Shown piece after piece: positions 25,457 through 35,570 of a stretch of 64,000 nt of DNA (position 1 is the stretch's first letter; the number at the start of each line of letters is the position of its first letter). The notes below the pieces were generated by a model. The model was not told the origin of the DNA and ran no database searches. It saw nothing but the letters and a program-made list of their open reading frames with translations. Location of the stretch: NCBI GenBank assembly GCA_020639215.1, contig JACKHA010000003.1, positions 62,001 to 126,000 on the forward strand, given 5' to 3'. The DNA is from Phycisphaeraceae bacterium. Its GTDB lineage: Bacteria; Planctomycetota; Phycisphaerae; Phycisphaerales; UBA1924. The position numbers and the translations under genes are program-made.

Positions 25457-28400
25457 TCAACACCCCGCCGCGTACAGCGTCAGGTAGAAGAAGAAGTCGT
25501 CGCTGCTCAGGACGCCGTTGGGCTGGCCGTACCCCGGCGCGCCCGGCACCGCGCCGGTCGTCAGGTCGCACACGGCCAGGTTGCCCGCCGCGTACTGGGC
25601 CAGGAAGTAGAAGAAGTCGTCGCTGGTCAGCAGCCCGTTGGGCACGCCGTAGCCGAACAGCCCCGGGATCGCCCCCGTCGTCAGGTCCGCCGGGCACTCG
25701 CACTCATCCGGCACGCCGTTGTTGTTCACGTCGGCCGATCGCCCCGACGAGATGTCGCAGTCGTCCGGCAGCGCGTTGGCGTTGCAGTCGGTCCCGAAGT
25801 CCGGGTAGAACCCGATTCCCGACGCGTTGAACAGCTCCGTGTCGTTGCCGACCACAAACGCCTTGATGAACAGCCCGGTCGCCGCCTCGAACTGGAACAC
25901 GCGGCACGTCGTCACGTGCAGCGGCGCGATCCCGCCGCCGACGCTCTCCGGCCCCAGCCCGCTGGCCGACGCGAACACGTCGCCGCGAGGCCCCACCACG
26001 ACGTCCCACGGCTCGATCAGCACCAGCACCTGCCCGTTGCCCACGGTCTGCCACGTCCCCAGCGACGCCCCCGTGCCCACGTCGTACGCCAGCAGCTCGA
26101 ACGTGTTGCTCGACGCCACCAGCAAGGTCCCGTCCGCCAGCACGCACAGCCCGCGCGGGGCCGACAGCCCGCCCGACATCGCCGCCACCAGCTCCCGAAC
26201 GAACACCCCCGACTGCCCGTCGAACTCGAGCACCCGGTGGTCGTTCGACGACACCAGCAGCGTCCCGCTGGGCGACAGCGCCAGCCCGTACGGCTGGACG
26301 AGCCCGCCCGCGCCCGCCGAGACGAACGCCCCCATCGGCGCGCCGCTGGGCAGGTCGAACCGCAGCACCTCGTTCGTGCCGCGGTTGGCGACCAGCAGAT
26401 CGCCACTGGCGTCAAGCGCCATAAACGTCGGGGCGTCCAGCCCCTGCGCCGGCCCGGCCAGATCGGCCAGGCGCGTGCCGTCGGCCGCGAACTCCAGGAT
26501 CGTGCTCGTGCCGATGCTCGTCGCGAACACGCGCCCGTCGGGCGTGACCAGCACGTCGCCGTTCTCCATGATCCCGTCGTCGGACTCGCCCGTCCGCACG
26601 CCCGAGGTCGAGTGGAACTCGCGCAGGATGCCCGCCGACAGCGACCCCACCCACGCGTGGTGGCTGTGGGCCAGCTCGTAGCGGTCGATGAGGCCGTCCC
26701 CGTCGCAGTCCTGGCACGAGTCCAGGATCACGTCGCGGTCCACATCCCGCGTCATGTCGAGGCGGATGTCCGTGTAATCGGCCACCCCGTTCTGGTCGCA
26801 GTCCGATTCGCACTCGTCCGGGATCCCGTTCTGGTACACGTCCATGCTCGTGCCCAGCGCGATGTCGCGGTCGTCGGGCACGCCGTTCTGGTTGCAGTCC
26901 GCCTCGCACCCGTCGGGCACGCCGTTGCCGTTCAGGTCCGGCACCTGCCCCAGCCCGATCTCGATCGGGTCGAGCACCATGTTCTGGTTGCAGTCCTGGC
27001 ACTCGTCGGGCACGCCGTCCATGTTGGCGTCCATGCTCGTGCCCAGCGAGATGTCGGTCTCGTCGTCGACGCCGTTGAGGTTGCAGTCGTCGGCGATGCA
27101 GTCCCTCGCCTCGAGCACCTCCCGGATGTCCTCGCGGATCACCGTCTCGAACCGCGGCTCCATGTTCCCGCCCGCACCGGACACGGTCTGCGAGCAGTAC
27201 GCCATGAACCCGCCGCGCGTCGCCGGCGTGGTCGCGAGCTGGCACGTGTCCAGCCCGTAGTCGTGGTTGTGCCGGGCTCCGACGTTGTGCCCCAGCTCGT
27301 GCCCCGCGATCCGGACGTCCCGCGAGTAGTCGTCGCGCCGGTCCAGATCGCCGAACGAGCCGAGCACGTACCCGGCCCACGAGAACCCGCTCTGGTTGCA
27401 CAGCCCGGGCAGGTACGCCACCCCGCCGGCCGACAGGTCCCGCCGCCCGAGCAGCAGCTGCGCCGTGTCCCGCGCCACGCCCTGCTGGGTGTTGAGCCAC
27501 TCGTTGCGGAACTGGTTCAGCGGGCTCGGGCTGTTGTACGGGTCCTCCACCATCCACAGGCGGAAGTACACCACGTCGATCCGCGCCCGCACCTCGTCGA
27601 TGTACGCGTCGCTCATCGCGCCGTACAGCTGGATGATGTACTCGCCCGCGGCCACCTCGTCGTTGAAGATCTGGAAGTACTCCAGGTCCGTCTCCACCGC
27701 GATCTCGATCTGCTTCAGCCCCAGGATCGTCCCCGTGTCCCACGTCGGGCCCATCACCGGCGGGCTCACCGCCCCGGCGGGCGGGATCGCGATCCGCGCC
27801 CGCGGGCCATCGCCCGCGCCGCTTGCCTCGACGCCGCACACCGACACGCCCAGCTCCCCGCCCGCCGACGACGCGGACGCGCCCGACTCAGAGCCGAAGG
27901 CCCGCATCGGCGGCGCGATCGCCGGGAACACATCCAGCACCATCGAGCCCGGGATCGCCGACCCCGCCTCGCCCTGGCCCCGCACCCAGTACCGGCGCGG
28001 CTGGCCCGTCGCCGCCGCCGCCGGGCCCAGGTCGATCCACCCGTTGCTCACCCGCGTGCCCAGCCCGAGGTACACCCGCGACTCCGGGTACCCCTCGACC
28101 TGCCCGCGAAGCAGCACGACGCTCGACGGGTCGAAGTCCATCGCCTCGACGCCCGCTTCGGTCACGACCTCGAACCGGGAGGTCGGCGTCGTCGCGTTGA
28201 ACCGCGCCACGCGCAGCGTGACCGTCCGCTGAAGGTCCAGCGCCAGCCCCTCGATCCGCACCGGGCCGCCGACGGCCGCCGCCAGGTCCGCGATCTGGCG
28301 GGGCGACAACTCCTGACGCACGGAGTCGCCCGCCACATCGACCAGCGCCGGCGCCACGCCCGCCTCACCGAAGAAGCCGGCCGCCGGCCGCGCGCCCTGC

Positions 28401-28459
28401 CCAAGCGCGAGCCCCGCCGCACCCAGCACCACGCACGCCACGCTCGCCGCTCGACCCAT
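25457..28459 (-). CDS. Secreted metzincin-type metallopeptidase with Ca-binding repeats, propeller and GC-type dockerin
   Basis: 1000 residues from the ATG at 28457-28459, behind GGGGGGA. Layout: signal peptide (1-20); a propeptide-like region; a reprolysin/pappalysin-type domain with the zinc site HELGHNVGARH (His387, Glu388, His391, His397) and, downstream, a FMAYCSQ Met-turn candidate. Calcium-binding DCNQNGVPDDRDI-type repeats follow (about 455-590), then NHL/propeller-like blades (about 610-880, LVANRGTNEVLRFDLPSG). The C-terminal dockerin has two GYGxPNGxLxSDDFFYFL units, ending AAGC. It should digest proteins outside the cell or at the surface. A long in-frame extension upstream of 28459 overlaps another dockerin frame and is rejected. 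Confidence 0.85.
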   Translation of the reverse strand: MGRAASVACVVLGAAGLALGQGARPAAGFFGEAGVAPALVDVAGDSVRQELSPRQIADLAAAVGGPVRIEGLALDLQRTVTLRVARFNATTPTSRFEVVTEAGVEAMDFDPSSVVLLRGQVEGYPESRVYLGLGTRVSNGWIDLGPAAAATGQPRRYWVRGQGEAGSAIPGSMVLDVFPAIAPPMRAFGSESGASASSAGGELGVSVCGVEASGAGDGPRARIAIPPAGAVSPPVMGPTWDTGTILGLKQIEIAVETDLEYFQIFNDEVAAGEYIIQLYGAMSDAYIDEVRARIDVVYFRLWMVEDPYNSPSPLNQFRNEWLNTQQGVARDTAQLLLGRRDLSAGGVAYLPGLCNQSGFSWAGYVLGSFGDLDRRDDYSRDVRIAGHELGHNVGARHNHDYGLDTCQLATTPATRGGFMAYCSQTVSGAGGNMEPRFETVIREDIREVLEARDCIADDCNLNGVDDETDISLGTSMDANMDGVPDECQDCNQNMVLDPIEIGLGQVPDLNGNGVPDGCEADCNQNGVPDDRDIALGTSMDVYQNGIPDECESDCDQNGVADYTDIRLDMTRDVDRDVILDSCQDCDGDGLIDRYELAHSHHAWVGSLSAGILREFHSTSGVRTGESDDGIMENGDVLVTPDGRVFATSIGTSTILEFAADGTRLADLAGPAQGLDAPTFMALDASGDLLVANRGTNEVLRFDLPSGAPMGAFVSAGAGGLVQPYGLALSPSGTLLVSSNDHRVLEFDGQSGVFVRELVAAMSGGLSAPRGLCVLADGTLLVASSNTFELLAYDVGTGASLGTWQTVGNGQVLVLIEPWDVVVGPRGDVFASASGLGPESVGGGIAPLHVTTCRVFQFEAATGLFIKAFVVGNDTELFNASGIGFYPDFGTDCNANALPDDCDISSGRSADVNNNGVPDECECPADLTTGAIPGLFGYGVPNGLLTSDDFFYFLAQYAAGNLAVCDLTTGAVPGAPGYGQPNGVLSSDDFFFYLTLYAAGC

Positions 28460-28545
28460 CGCACGTCCCCCCGGCGCCCCGCGCCGAACTGGAATCCACG
28501 AATCCGATCCGCCCCCACGACGATCACGCGACACCGAGCACTCCA

Positions 28546-29955
28546 CTAGCACCCGGCCGCGTACAGCCCCAGGTAGTAGAAGAAGTCGTCGCTGGTCAGC
28601 ACCCCGTTCGGCACGCCGTACCCGGGCTGGCCCGGCACCGCCGTCGCCGTCAGGTCGCACACCGCCAGATTACCAAGCGAGTACTCCGCCAGGAAGAAGA
28701 AGAAGTCGTCCGAGTTCAGAACCCCGTTCGGCACGCCGTACCCGGGCTGGCCCATCACCGCCGAGCCCGTCAGGTCCGGGGCGCACCCCGGGGCCGCCGG
28801 CGGCACCCACACCGCCATCCGCCCCTCGGGGCGCGGCGTGCCGGTCGGCAGGATGTTGCCGATCTGCGTGAACGACCCGTCCGGGTTGATCTGGAACACG
28901 TACGCCCCGTACTTCCCGTCGATCGCCGTCGAGTCATCGGTCACGATCAGCTTGTCGCCCATGACCGCGATGTCGCCGATCGTGCCCTGCAGCCCCACGT
29001 CGAACGAGAACCCCGTGGACGTGAGCGCCCCCGTCTCGCTGTCGACCAGGAACGACCGCACCGTCGCGTCCGTGCCGTGCCCGACGAACAGGATCGAGTC
29101 GTCGTCGGTCATCGCCAGGTAGGCGGGCGACTCGCCGGGGCTGAAGAACGGCGCGCCATTCATGAACCCGAGGATGCCCGGCGCGCCCACCGCCTGCACC
29201 AGGTACCCGCCCACCGCGTGGCGTCCGCTGCTGATCCCGCCCGCGGTGTACAGCCACTCGCCCGACGCGCTCAGCAGCGGGTCCAGCGGGTACACGCCCC
29301 CGGTCGGGAACGAGCCCTCCATCGTCAGTTGCCCCGCGGCGTCCACCTGCCAGCGGTGGATCGCCTGCCCGAACGAGTCCTGCGTGTACAGCGTCCGCGC
29401 CGCCGCGTCCACCGCCAGCGCCGAGCAGAACCCGCCGACCGTCTCGGTCTCGACCAGCACGATCTGGTTCGCCTGGCGATCGAACCGGTACGACGACACC
29501 TTCGACCCCGCGCTCGAGTCCGTCACCGTCACCGCCACGAAGTCGTTGTCGATCCACTCGACCTCCAGCGGCGTCGTCGGCACCTTGCGGTACGCCACCT
29601 CCACCAGCGTCGAGTCCGCGTTCACGCGGAAGGTCCGGAAGTCCTCGAAGTTGCAGTCGCCATCGTCGCACCCCGCGGCGTTGCTCACCGCCAGGTACCG
29701 CCCGTCGGGCGAGAGCGCCGACGCCGTCGTCCACACCCCCGCCGGGTACGTCCCGATGATCGACAGCGACCCGTCCGGGTTCAGCACGATCGACACCACC
29801 GTCCCGCCCAATCCGTAGTAGTGCGGGATGAACATCGTCGGGCGGTCCGCCTGCGCCATCGCCCCGGGCGTCGCCGCGCCCACCGCCCCGGCCGCCACCA
29901 GCGCCGCCAGCGGCCCACGAATCGCACCCATCCTGCCAATCGCACCAGTCCGCAT
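28546..29955 (-). CDS. Secreted beta-propeller protein with GC-type dockerin
   Basis: 469 residues. The start at 29953-29955 was chosen because AGGAG lies about 6 nt upstream; the ATG at 29961 is too close to it. A signal peptide (AALVAAGAVGAATPGAMAQA) precedes seven-bladed-propeller-like repeats such as SALSPDGRYLAVSNAAG and LAVDAAARTLYTQDSFGQA, in the style of lactonase/YVTN proteins. The C-terminal dockerin has two units (GYGVPNGVLNSDDFFFFL, GYGVPNGVLTSDDFFYYL) and ends AAGC. No catalytic residue can be named. It is followed on the same strand by the metallopeptidase gene, with 86 nt between them. Confidence 0.8.
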   Translation of the reverse strand: MRTGAIGRMGAIRGPLAALVAAGAVGAATPGAMAQADRPTMFIPHYYGLGGTVVSIVLNPDGSLSIIGTYPAGVWTTASALSPDGRYLAVSNAAGCDDGDCNFEDFRTFRVNADSTLVEVAYRKVPTTPLEVEWIDNDFVAVTVTDSSAGSKVSSYRFDRQANQIVLVETETVGGFCSALAVDAAARTLYTQDSFGQAIHRWQVDAAGQLTMEGSFPTGGVYPLDPLLSASGEWLYTAGGISSGRHAVGGYLVQAVGAPGILGFMNGAPFFSPGESPAYLAMTDDDSILFVGHGTDATVRSFLVDSETGALTSTGFSFDVGLQGTIGDIAVMGDKLIVTDDSTAIDGKYGAYVFQINPDGSFTQIGNILPTGTPRPEGRMAVWVPPAAPGCAPDLTGSAVMGQPGYGVPNGVLNSDDFFFFLAEYSLGNLAVCDLTATAVPGQPGYGVPNGVLTSDDFFYYLGLYAAGC

Positions 29956-29994
29956 CAACATCTCCTGCGCAACCACAAGAACTCCCTCACCCTC

Positions 29995-30029
29995 GCGACT
30001 CGGCACTCAGTACTCAGCACTCAGTACTC
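29995..30029. repeat. Five degenerate heptamers upstream of the propeller gene
   Basis: GCGACTC, GGCACTC, AGTACTC, AGCACTC, AGTACTC follow each other without gaps. The array lies between the end of the minus-strand TPR gene (30041) and the start region of the propeller gene (29955), so in any transcript of the latter it would be in the 5' leader. Confidence 0.88.
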
Positions 30030-30040
30030 CGTCCCACGCC

Positions 30041-30730
30041 TCACGTCGGCATCATCTCCTCGGCCACCCGCTGGTACTCCCCCACCGCTTCCAGGTACCG
30101 CACCTCGTCGCGCAGCGAGTCCAGGTCCGGGTCCACGAGCATCCACCGATAGTCCCACTGCAGTTGCTGGTCGTCCGGGGCCGCACGCAGGCGGGCGACG
30201 TACCCCGCCATGACGCTCTCGAACGCGTCCAGGGCCGCGTCCTCCTGGCCCGCGAGCGCCAGGTAGCACGCCGCGTTGTAGTCGCCCGCCGGGCCCATCT
30301 GGGCCGTCAGATTCCGGAACGCGTCCTGCGAGCCCGGCCCGTCGCCGAGACCCTTGAGGGCCCAGCCCAGGTAGTACCACGACATCCCGCCGAGCGGGCG
30401 CACGGCCCGGGGCATCTGCGCCGACTCGGCCAGCTGGGTCCACAGCTCTCGGGCCCGCTCCTCACGCCCGAGCCGCTCCGAGGCGATGGCCCGGAACAGC
30501 AGGGCCTCGGGGTGGGTCGGATTCGCCCCCAGCACGCGACGCGACTCGCGCGACACACCGCTCCAATCGCCCTGGGCCGCCAGCTGGCGGACGTGCTGCC
30601 CGAACGCCGGGAGGGCGGGACCGCCCCGGGCCGCCGCGGGCATGGTCGGCGTCAGCACCAGCGTCCCCACGAACGTGAGGATGCCGGCCAGCACCGACAG
30701 CACGAACACCAGCGAGATCGATCGCTCCAT
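30041..30730 (-). CDS. Small membrane-anchored TPR-like protein
   Basis: 229 residues from ATG 30728-30730, behind GAGGGG. An uncleaved-looking N-terminal helix (ISLVFVLSVLAGILTFVGTLVL) anchors the protein. The rest is helical, with a TPR-type block around THPEALLFRAIASERLGREE and a second around YYLGWALKGLGDG and YNAACYLALAGQEDAALDAF. The function is unknown. It is divergent from hisS, with 94 nt between the starts. Confidence 0.65.
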   Translation of the reverse strand: MERSISLVFVLSVLAGILTFVGTLVLTPTMPAAARGGPALPAFGQHVRQLAAQGDWSGVSRESRRVLGANPTHPEALLFRAIASERLGREERARELWTQLAESAQMPRAVRPLGGMSWYYLGWALKGLGDGPGSQDAFRNLTAQMGPAGDYNAACYLALAGQEDAALDAFESVMAGYVARLRAAPDDQQLQWDYRWMLVDPDLDSLRDEVRYLEAVGEYQRVAEEMMPT

Positions 30731-30777
30731 CGTCGCCCCTCGACCGCCCCACTCGCCCGTGCCGATTCCGGTGCCGA

Positions 30778-30800
30778 TGTCCGCCGTTCGGTGGCGGACA
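30778..30800. promoter_or_regulatory. Perfect hairpin between the TPR gene and hisS
   Basis: TGTCCGCC (30778-30785) pairs with GGCGGACA (30793-30800) around a 7-nt loop, ending 24 nt before the hisS ATG. It could be an operator or a leader hairpin for hisS; no T-box features are present. The sequence shows only the dyad. Confidence 0.35.
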
Positions 30801-30824
30801 CCAAACCGCTCTACCCTACCGCCA

Positions 30825-32342
30825 ATGCCCGAGCCGGACAATGCCAACTCGCCCGCCCAGCCGACAAACAAGGCGGCGAACAGGCCGTCGGACAAGCCCG
30901 CCGGCACGCCCGGGAACCCGCCCCGCAAGCCCGCCAAACGCTCGTTCCAGGCCCCCAAGGGCACCCGCGACTGGTACCCCGCCGACGCCAACCTCCGACG
31001 CTACATCACCGAGGCCTGGCGGAACGCCTCCATCCGCCACGGCTTCGAGGAGATCGACGGCCCAACCCTCGAAGACGCCGACCTCTACAAGGTCAAATCC
31101 GGCGACGGCATCCTCGCCGAGATGTTCGGCGTCTTCTCCGGCAAGAGCCCCGAGGACGTCGCCCAGGTCCGAGAAACCGGCGAGGCCCCCCTGGTCCTCC
31201 GTCCCGAGTTCACACCGACGCTCGCCCGCATGGTCGCCGCCCGCGCGGCCCAACTCCCCAAACCCACCAAGTGGTTCACCGCCGGGCCCTTCTTCCGGGC
31301 CGAGAGGCCGCAGCGGGGGAGATTGCGCGAGTTCCTCCAGTGGAACGTGGACTTCATTGGGCTGCCCGGCTTTGAAGACGCGAGTACGAGCGACGACTTT
31401 GCCAGAATCACCAGCCGCGCCGATTCGGAGTGCGTTGCATGCTGCGTGGACTTGTTGCGAAGCACGGGACTGGCATCGGCGGACGTGAAGATTCGCGTCA
31501 GCTACCGGCCGATGGTGGTTGCACTGCTCGACGAGACCGGCGCTTCCGGCCATGCGCGGGAGGCGGCGATGCAGTTGCTCGATCGGCGCAGCAAGCTTCC
31601 TGCGGAGCGAATGGCCGAAGCAGCTTCAGAGCTTGGATGGAACATCGATCGCTTTGACGAACTGGTCAATCAACAGACCTCTGCCATCATCCGCGGCAAC
31701 CAATTCTACAAGAACGCTGGCTATGAAATCGACTTGTCCATCGTCTCGGAGCTGCAACGGCGGTTCGAGGAACTCGGGTGCGTGGACTGGATCGAGTGGG
31801 ACCTCTCCATCGTCCGCGGCCTCGCCTACTACACCGGCATGGTCTTCGAGGTCATCGCCGACGGCGAGCGCGCCGTCGCCGGCGGCGGACGATACGACAA
31901 CCTCATCGAGCTCTTCGGCGGCCCGCCAACCCCCGCCGTCGGCTTCGGCATGGGCGACGTCGTGCTGACCAACCTTCTCCGCGACAAGGGCCTCCTGCCC
32001 GAGGGCGCCGCCCTGCTCGAGAGCCTCTCCGCCCCGCCCGCCAGCAGCCGCCCCGACGCGTTCGTCTTCACCGCCGACGACGCCCTCGACCCAATCGTCC
32101 GGCGCCTCGTCGCCGACCTCAGACGCGGCACGGGCCACAACCCACTCCACGCCCGCCACCCCTACAAAGCCACCCGCAACATCGGCAAACTCCTCAAAGA
32201 AGCCGCCGCCCAGCACGCCCGCGTCGCCGTCATCATCGAAAGCGACACCACCGCCACCCTCAAGCCCCTCGACGCCGGCGAGCAAACCCAGTGCGCGCTC
32301 GCAGACGCCGCCGCTGTCATCGCCCGTCTGGTCAGTCGCTGA
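30825..32342 (+). CDS. hisS: Histidyl-tRNA synthetase HisS
   Basis: 505 residues from ATG 30825. An N-terminal disordered Lys/Pro/Ala-rich extension (about 40 residues) precedes FQAPKGTRDWYP. Class II motif 2 is FFRAERPQRGRLREFLQWNVD. The histidine-specific blocks are SIVRGLAYYTGMVFEV and GGGRYDNL, and motif 3 is GFGMGDVVL. A C-terminal anticodon-binding domain follows (about 400-505). It charges tRNA-His, whose gene is at 36195. Codon use in the middle (about 31305-31780) differs from both ends: it has many GCA, TTG, CTT, GAA, CAA and TCT codons, and GC is 29/60 and 30/60 in two windows against 43/60 just after. This suggests mosaic origin. Confidence 0.93.
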   Translation: MPEPDNANSPAQPTNKAANRPSDKPAGTPGNPPRKPAKRSFQAPKGTRDWYPADANLRRYITEAWRNASIRHGFEEIDGPTLEDADLYKVKSGDGILAEMFGVFSGKSPEDVAQVRETGEAPLVLRPEFTPTLARMVAARAAQLPKPTKWFTAGPFFRAERPQRGRLREFLQWNVDFIGLPGFEDASTSDDFARITSRADSECVACCVDLLRSTGLASADVKIRVSYRPMVVALLDETGASGHAREAAMQLLDRRSKLPAERMAEAASELGWNIDRFDELVNQQTSAIIRGNQFYKNAGYEIDLSIVSELQRRFEELGCVDWIEWDLSIVRGLAYYTGMVFEVIADGERAVAGGGRYDNLIELFGGPPTPAVGFGMGDVVLTNLLRDKGLLPEGAALLESLSAPPASSRPDAFVFTADDALDPIVRRLVADLRRGTGHNPLHARHPYKATRNIGKLLKEAAAQHARVAVIIESDTTATLKPLDAGEQTQCALADAAAVIARLVSR

Positions 32343-32350
32343 GTCCCACT

Positions 32351-32530
32351 GTGCCACGACCTTCGGGGCTCTGGCCGAAGGTCGTGCCGATCAACCCAGC
32401 ACCCCCAACCCGCCGTGCCACCGACCTGCGCAGTCCGCGGAGCAGGTCGGTGCCGCACATCCCAGCAACCCCATCCCACTGTGCCACCGAGTCACGCCCG
32501 CTTTGGGGCGTTACTCGGTGCCGATCAACC
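32351..32530. repeat. Three REP-like hairpins downstream of hisS
   Basis: Three modules start GTGCCAC and end GTGCC(G/A-rich)ATCAACC or similar: 32351-32397, 32415-32465 and 32481-32530. Between these feet each forms a hairpin, but the stems differ: CGACCTTC with GAAGGTCG, CGACCTGC with GCAGGTCG, and CGAGT-ACGCC with GGCGTTACTCG. Fixed ends with changing, still paired stems indicate one repeat family. They occupy most of the 308-nt space between hisS and the next gene; no gene is visible in it. Confidence 0.88.
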
Positions 32531-32650
32531 ACGAACGCCACGATCACCCTTGTGCGCGCAATCGCATTTCATAATGCACCGGCGCGCGCCAATTCCTGCC
32601 CATAACCCACCCACCCCTTGAATCCCAACTCCCGCGAAGCATGATCCCCC

Positions 32651-33523
32651 ATGCCCCCGCGCTTCCCACTCCCGCCCGAAGACCTCTGGCCCGAGCTCCA
32701 CGACCGCGACTCCTCCCTCTTCGCCGAACTCCTCGCGGCCTACTTCCACGACACCGCCAGCGCCCTCGAACTCGCCCAGGGCATCGGCCTCTCCCTCCGA
32801 CAACTCGCCACCTGGCGCAACTCCGCCGTCGCCCGCGACGCCATCGACCAGATCCGCGCATTCGAAGAGCAGCGCGCCCGCGACCTCGCATCCCGCGCCG
32901 CCTCCGCCGCCGTCGAACGCCTCGTCTCCATCCTTGCTGCGAACACCAACACCGAGTCCGCCCGCAAAGCCGCCTCGCTCCTTCTCCGCCTCAGCAACAT
33001 CGCGCGCCCACCCACGCCCCCTCCCCCGCGTGCGGGGGAGGTGCCCGCGAGGCCCGGCGACGCGGGCGGAGGGGGCGCGAACAACCACACGCCCCCACCC
33101 CACGAACACGACGCGCAAGCGAGTGCGCTCAACCCCACGCCACCACCACTCGATGCCTCGATGCCCCCTGCCTCGATGCCTTCCCAACCGTCATCCGCGC
33201 CACGCAACCCGCTCCCAGAAGATTCGCCGCGCGACGCTATGCCAATCGACGAATCCGCCGACACTCGTTCCCTCGCCGACCCCTCCGGGGTCGAAACCAT
33301 CGCACCGCCGCTCCAGGGGCTAAAGCCCCTGGCAACACTCGTGCGCCCTCCGGGCGAAGAACATGCAACGCCCCGTGCCGAAAAGCAGTACGAAGCCGAG
33401 CCGCCGTATTCGGGTGCCCGGCGACGCCAGGCGCGGTCGCCGCCAGCGTCCCACCACATCATCTCGCGGATGATGCAGAACCCAGTCTGCGGGCCCACTG
33501 GCCCGCACCCGACATGGAGGTGA
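32651..33523 (+). CDS. Hypothetical HTH-like protein with repeat-derived disordered tail
   Basis: 290 residues as open frame. The first 115 look like a real helical domain: LWPELHDRDSSLFAELLAAY, then LAQGIGLSLRQLATWRNSA with helix-turn-helix spacing, then SARKAASLLLRLSNIA. It resembles small DNA-binding proteins of the terminase-small-subunit type only in general shape. From about residue 120 the protein becomes Pro/Ala/Ser-rich. The DNA there contains copies of at least three repeat families present elsewhere in the window (33020-33041, 33101-33130, 33311-33360). The original stop may therefore have been lost to repeat insertion. Function unknown. Confidence 0.45.
   Translation: MPPRFPLPPEDLWPELHDRDSSLFAELLAAYFHDTASALELAQGIGLSLRQLATWRNSAVARDAIDQIRAFEEQRARDLASRAASAAVERLVSILAANTNTESARKAASLLLRLSNIARPPTPPPPRAGEVPARPGDAGGGGANNHTPPPHEHDAQASALNPTPPPLDASMPPASMPSQPSSAPRNPLPEDSPRDAMPIDESADTRSLADPSGVETIAPPLQGLKPLATLVRPPGEEHATPRAEKQYEAEPPYSGARRRQARSPPASHHIISRMMQNPVCGPTGPHPTWR
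33020..33041. repeat. GC-rich palindrome CCTCCCCCGC..GCGGGGGAGG (copy 1)
   Basis: A 10-bp perfect dyad with a 2-nt centre, inside the tail of the hypothetical gene. The same 10-bp arms recur at 40101-40123, downstream of gyrB, around a 3-nt centre. Confidence 0.8.
33311..33360. repeat. CAGGGGCTAAAGCCCCTGG-type element (copy at 33311; second at 33687-33733)
   Basis: CCAGGGGC-TAAA-GCCCCTGG forms a hairpin, followed by AAC-N3-CGTGCGCCCTC-N-GGGCG. The second copy (33687-33733) has a diverged stem (CCCGGGGGGT with ACCCCTGGG) but the same right half, AAC-N3-CGTGCGCCCTC-N-GGGCG. This is again a conserved foot with a variable hairpin. Confidence 0.8.
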
Positions 33524-33562
33524 AACACGACGGCACGCACGTCGATCCGCGCGGCAATCGCC

Positions 33563-33678
33563 GTTGATCGGCACCGAGAAACGCCGCAAGAGCCGGCGTG
33601 TCTCGGTGGCACAGTTGGAGGCAGGTGCTGGGTTGATCGGCACGACCTTCGGCCCGAGCCCCGATGGTCGTGGCACAC
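33563..33678. repeat. Two REP-like hairpins, reverse orientation
   Basis: Modules 33563-33612 and 33631-33678 read GTTGATCGGCAC ... GTGGCAC, the reverse complement of the family downstream of hisS. Stems are CGAGA-ACGCC with GGCGT-TCTCG, and CGACC with GGTCG. With the element at 33687 they fill the 254-nt gap before pckA's stop; no gene is visible there. Confidence 0.87.
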
Positions 33679-33777
33679 TTGGCCAGCCTCCCGGGGGGTG
33701 GGACCCCTGGGAACGGTCGTGCGCCCTCTGGGCGGGGACAGGCGTTGGTCGCGCGGAGCGCGGTCGTGGCGCAATCG

Positions 33778-35379
<1,602 letters not shown>

Positions 35380-35570
35380 CGGTGACCTTCATCTGGGGCC
35401 CGGGACCCGGCCGGGAGTGGCGGGGATCGGCGGGCCCGGAGTGGGCGAAAACCGGCGTCGGGGGCGGGACAACAACCAGCCGCACACCGGGAGCAAAGGG
35501 TAGGTCGGGGTCCGTTGCGGGCAAAGTCCGGGCGGGGGCGGCGATGACCCGGGGAGGCTGGTGCGGGGGG

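Noticed and set aside
25916..28549. Long plus-strand frame opposite the metallopeptidase
   Set aside because: His/Arg/Val-rich antisense shadow of a well-supported gene.
28460..28660. In-frame upstream extension of the metallopeptidase gene
   Set aside because: The 67 codons overlap the C-terminal dockerin of the neighbouring gene in another frame and lack protein character; the signal peptide starts at 28459.
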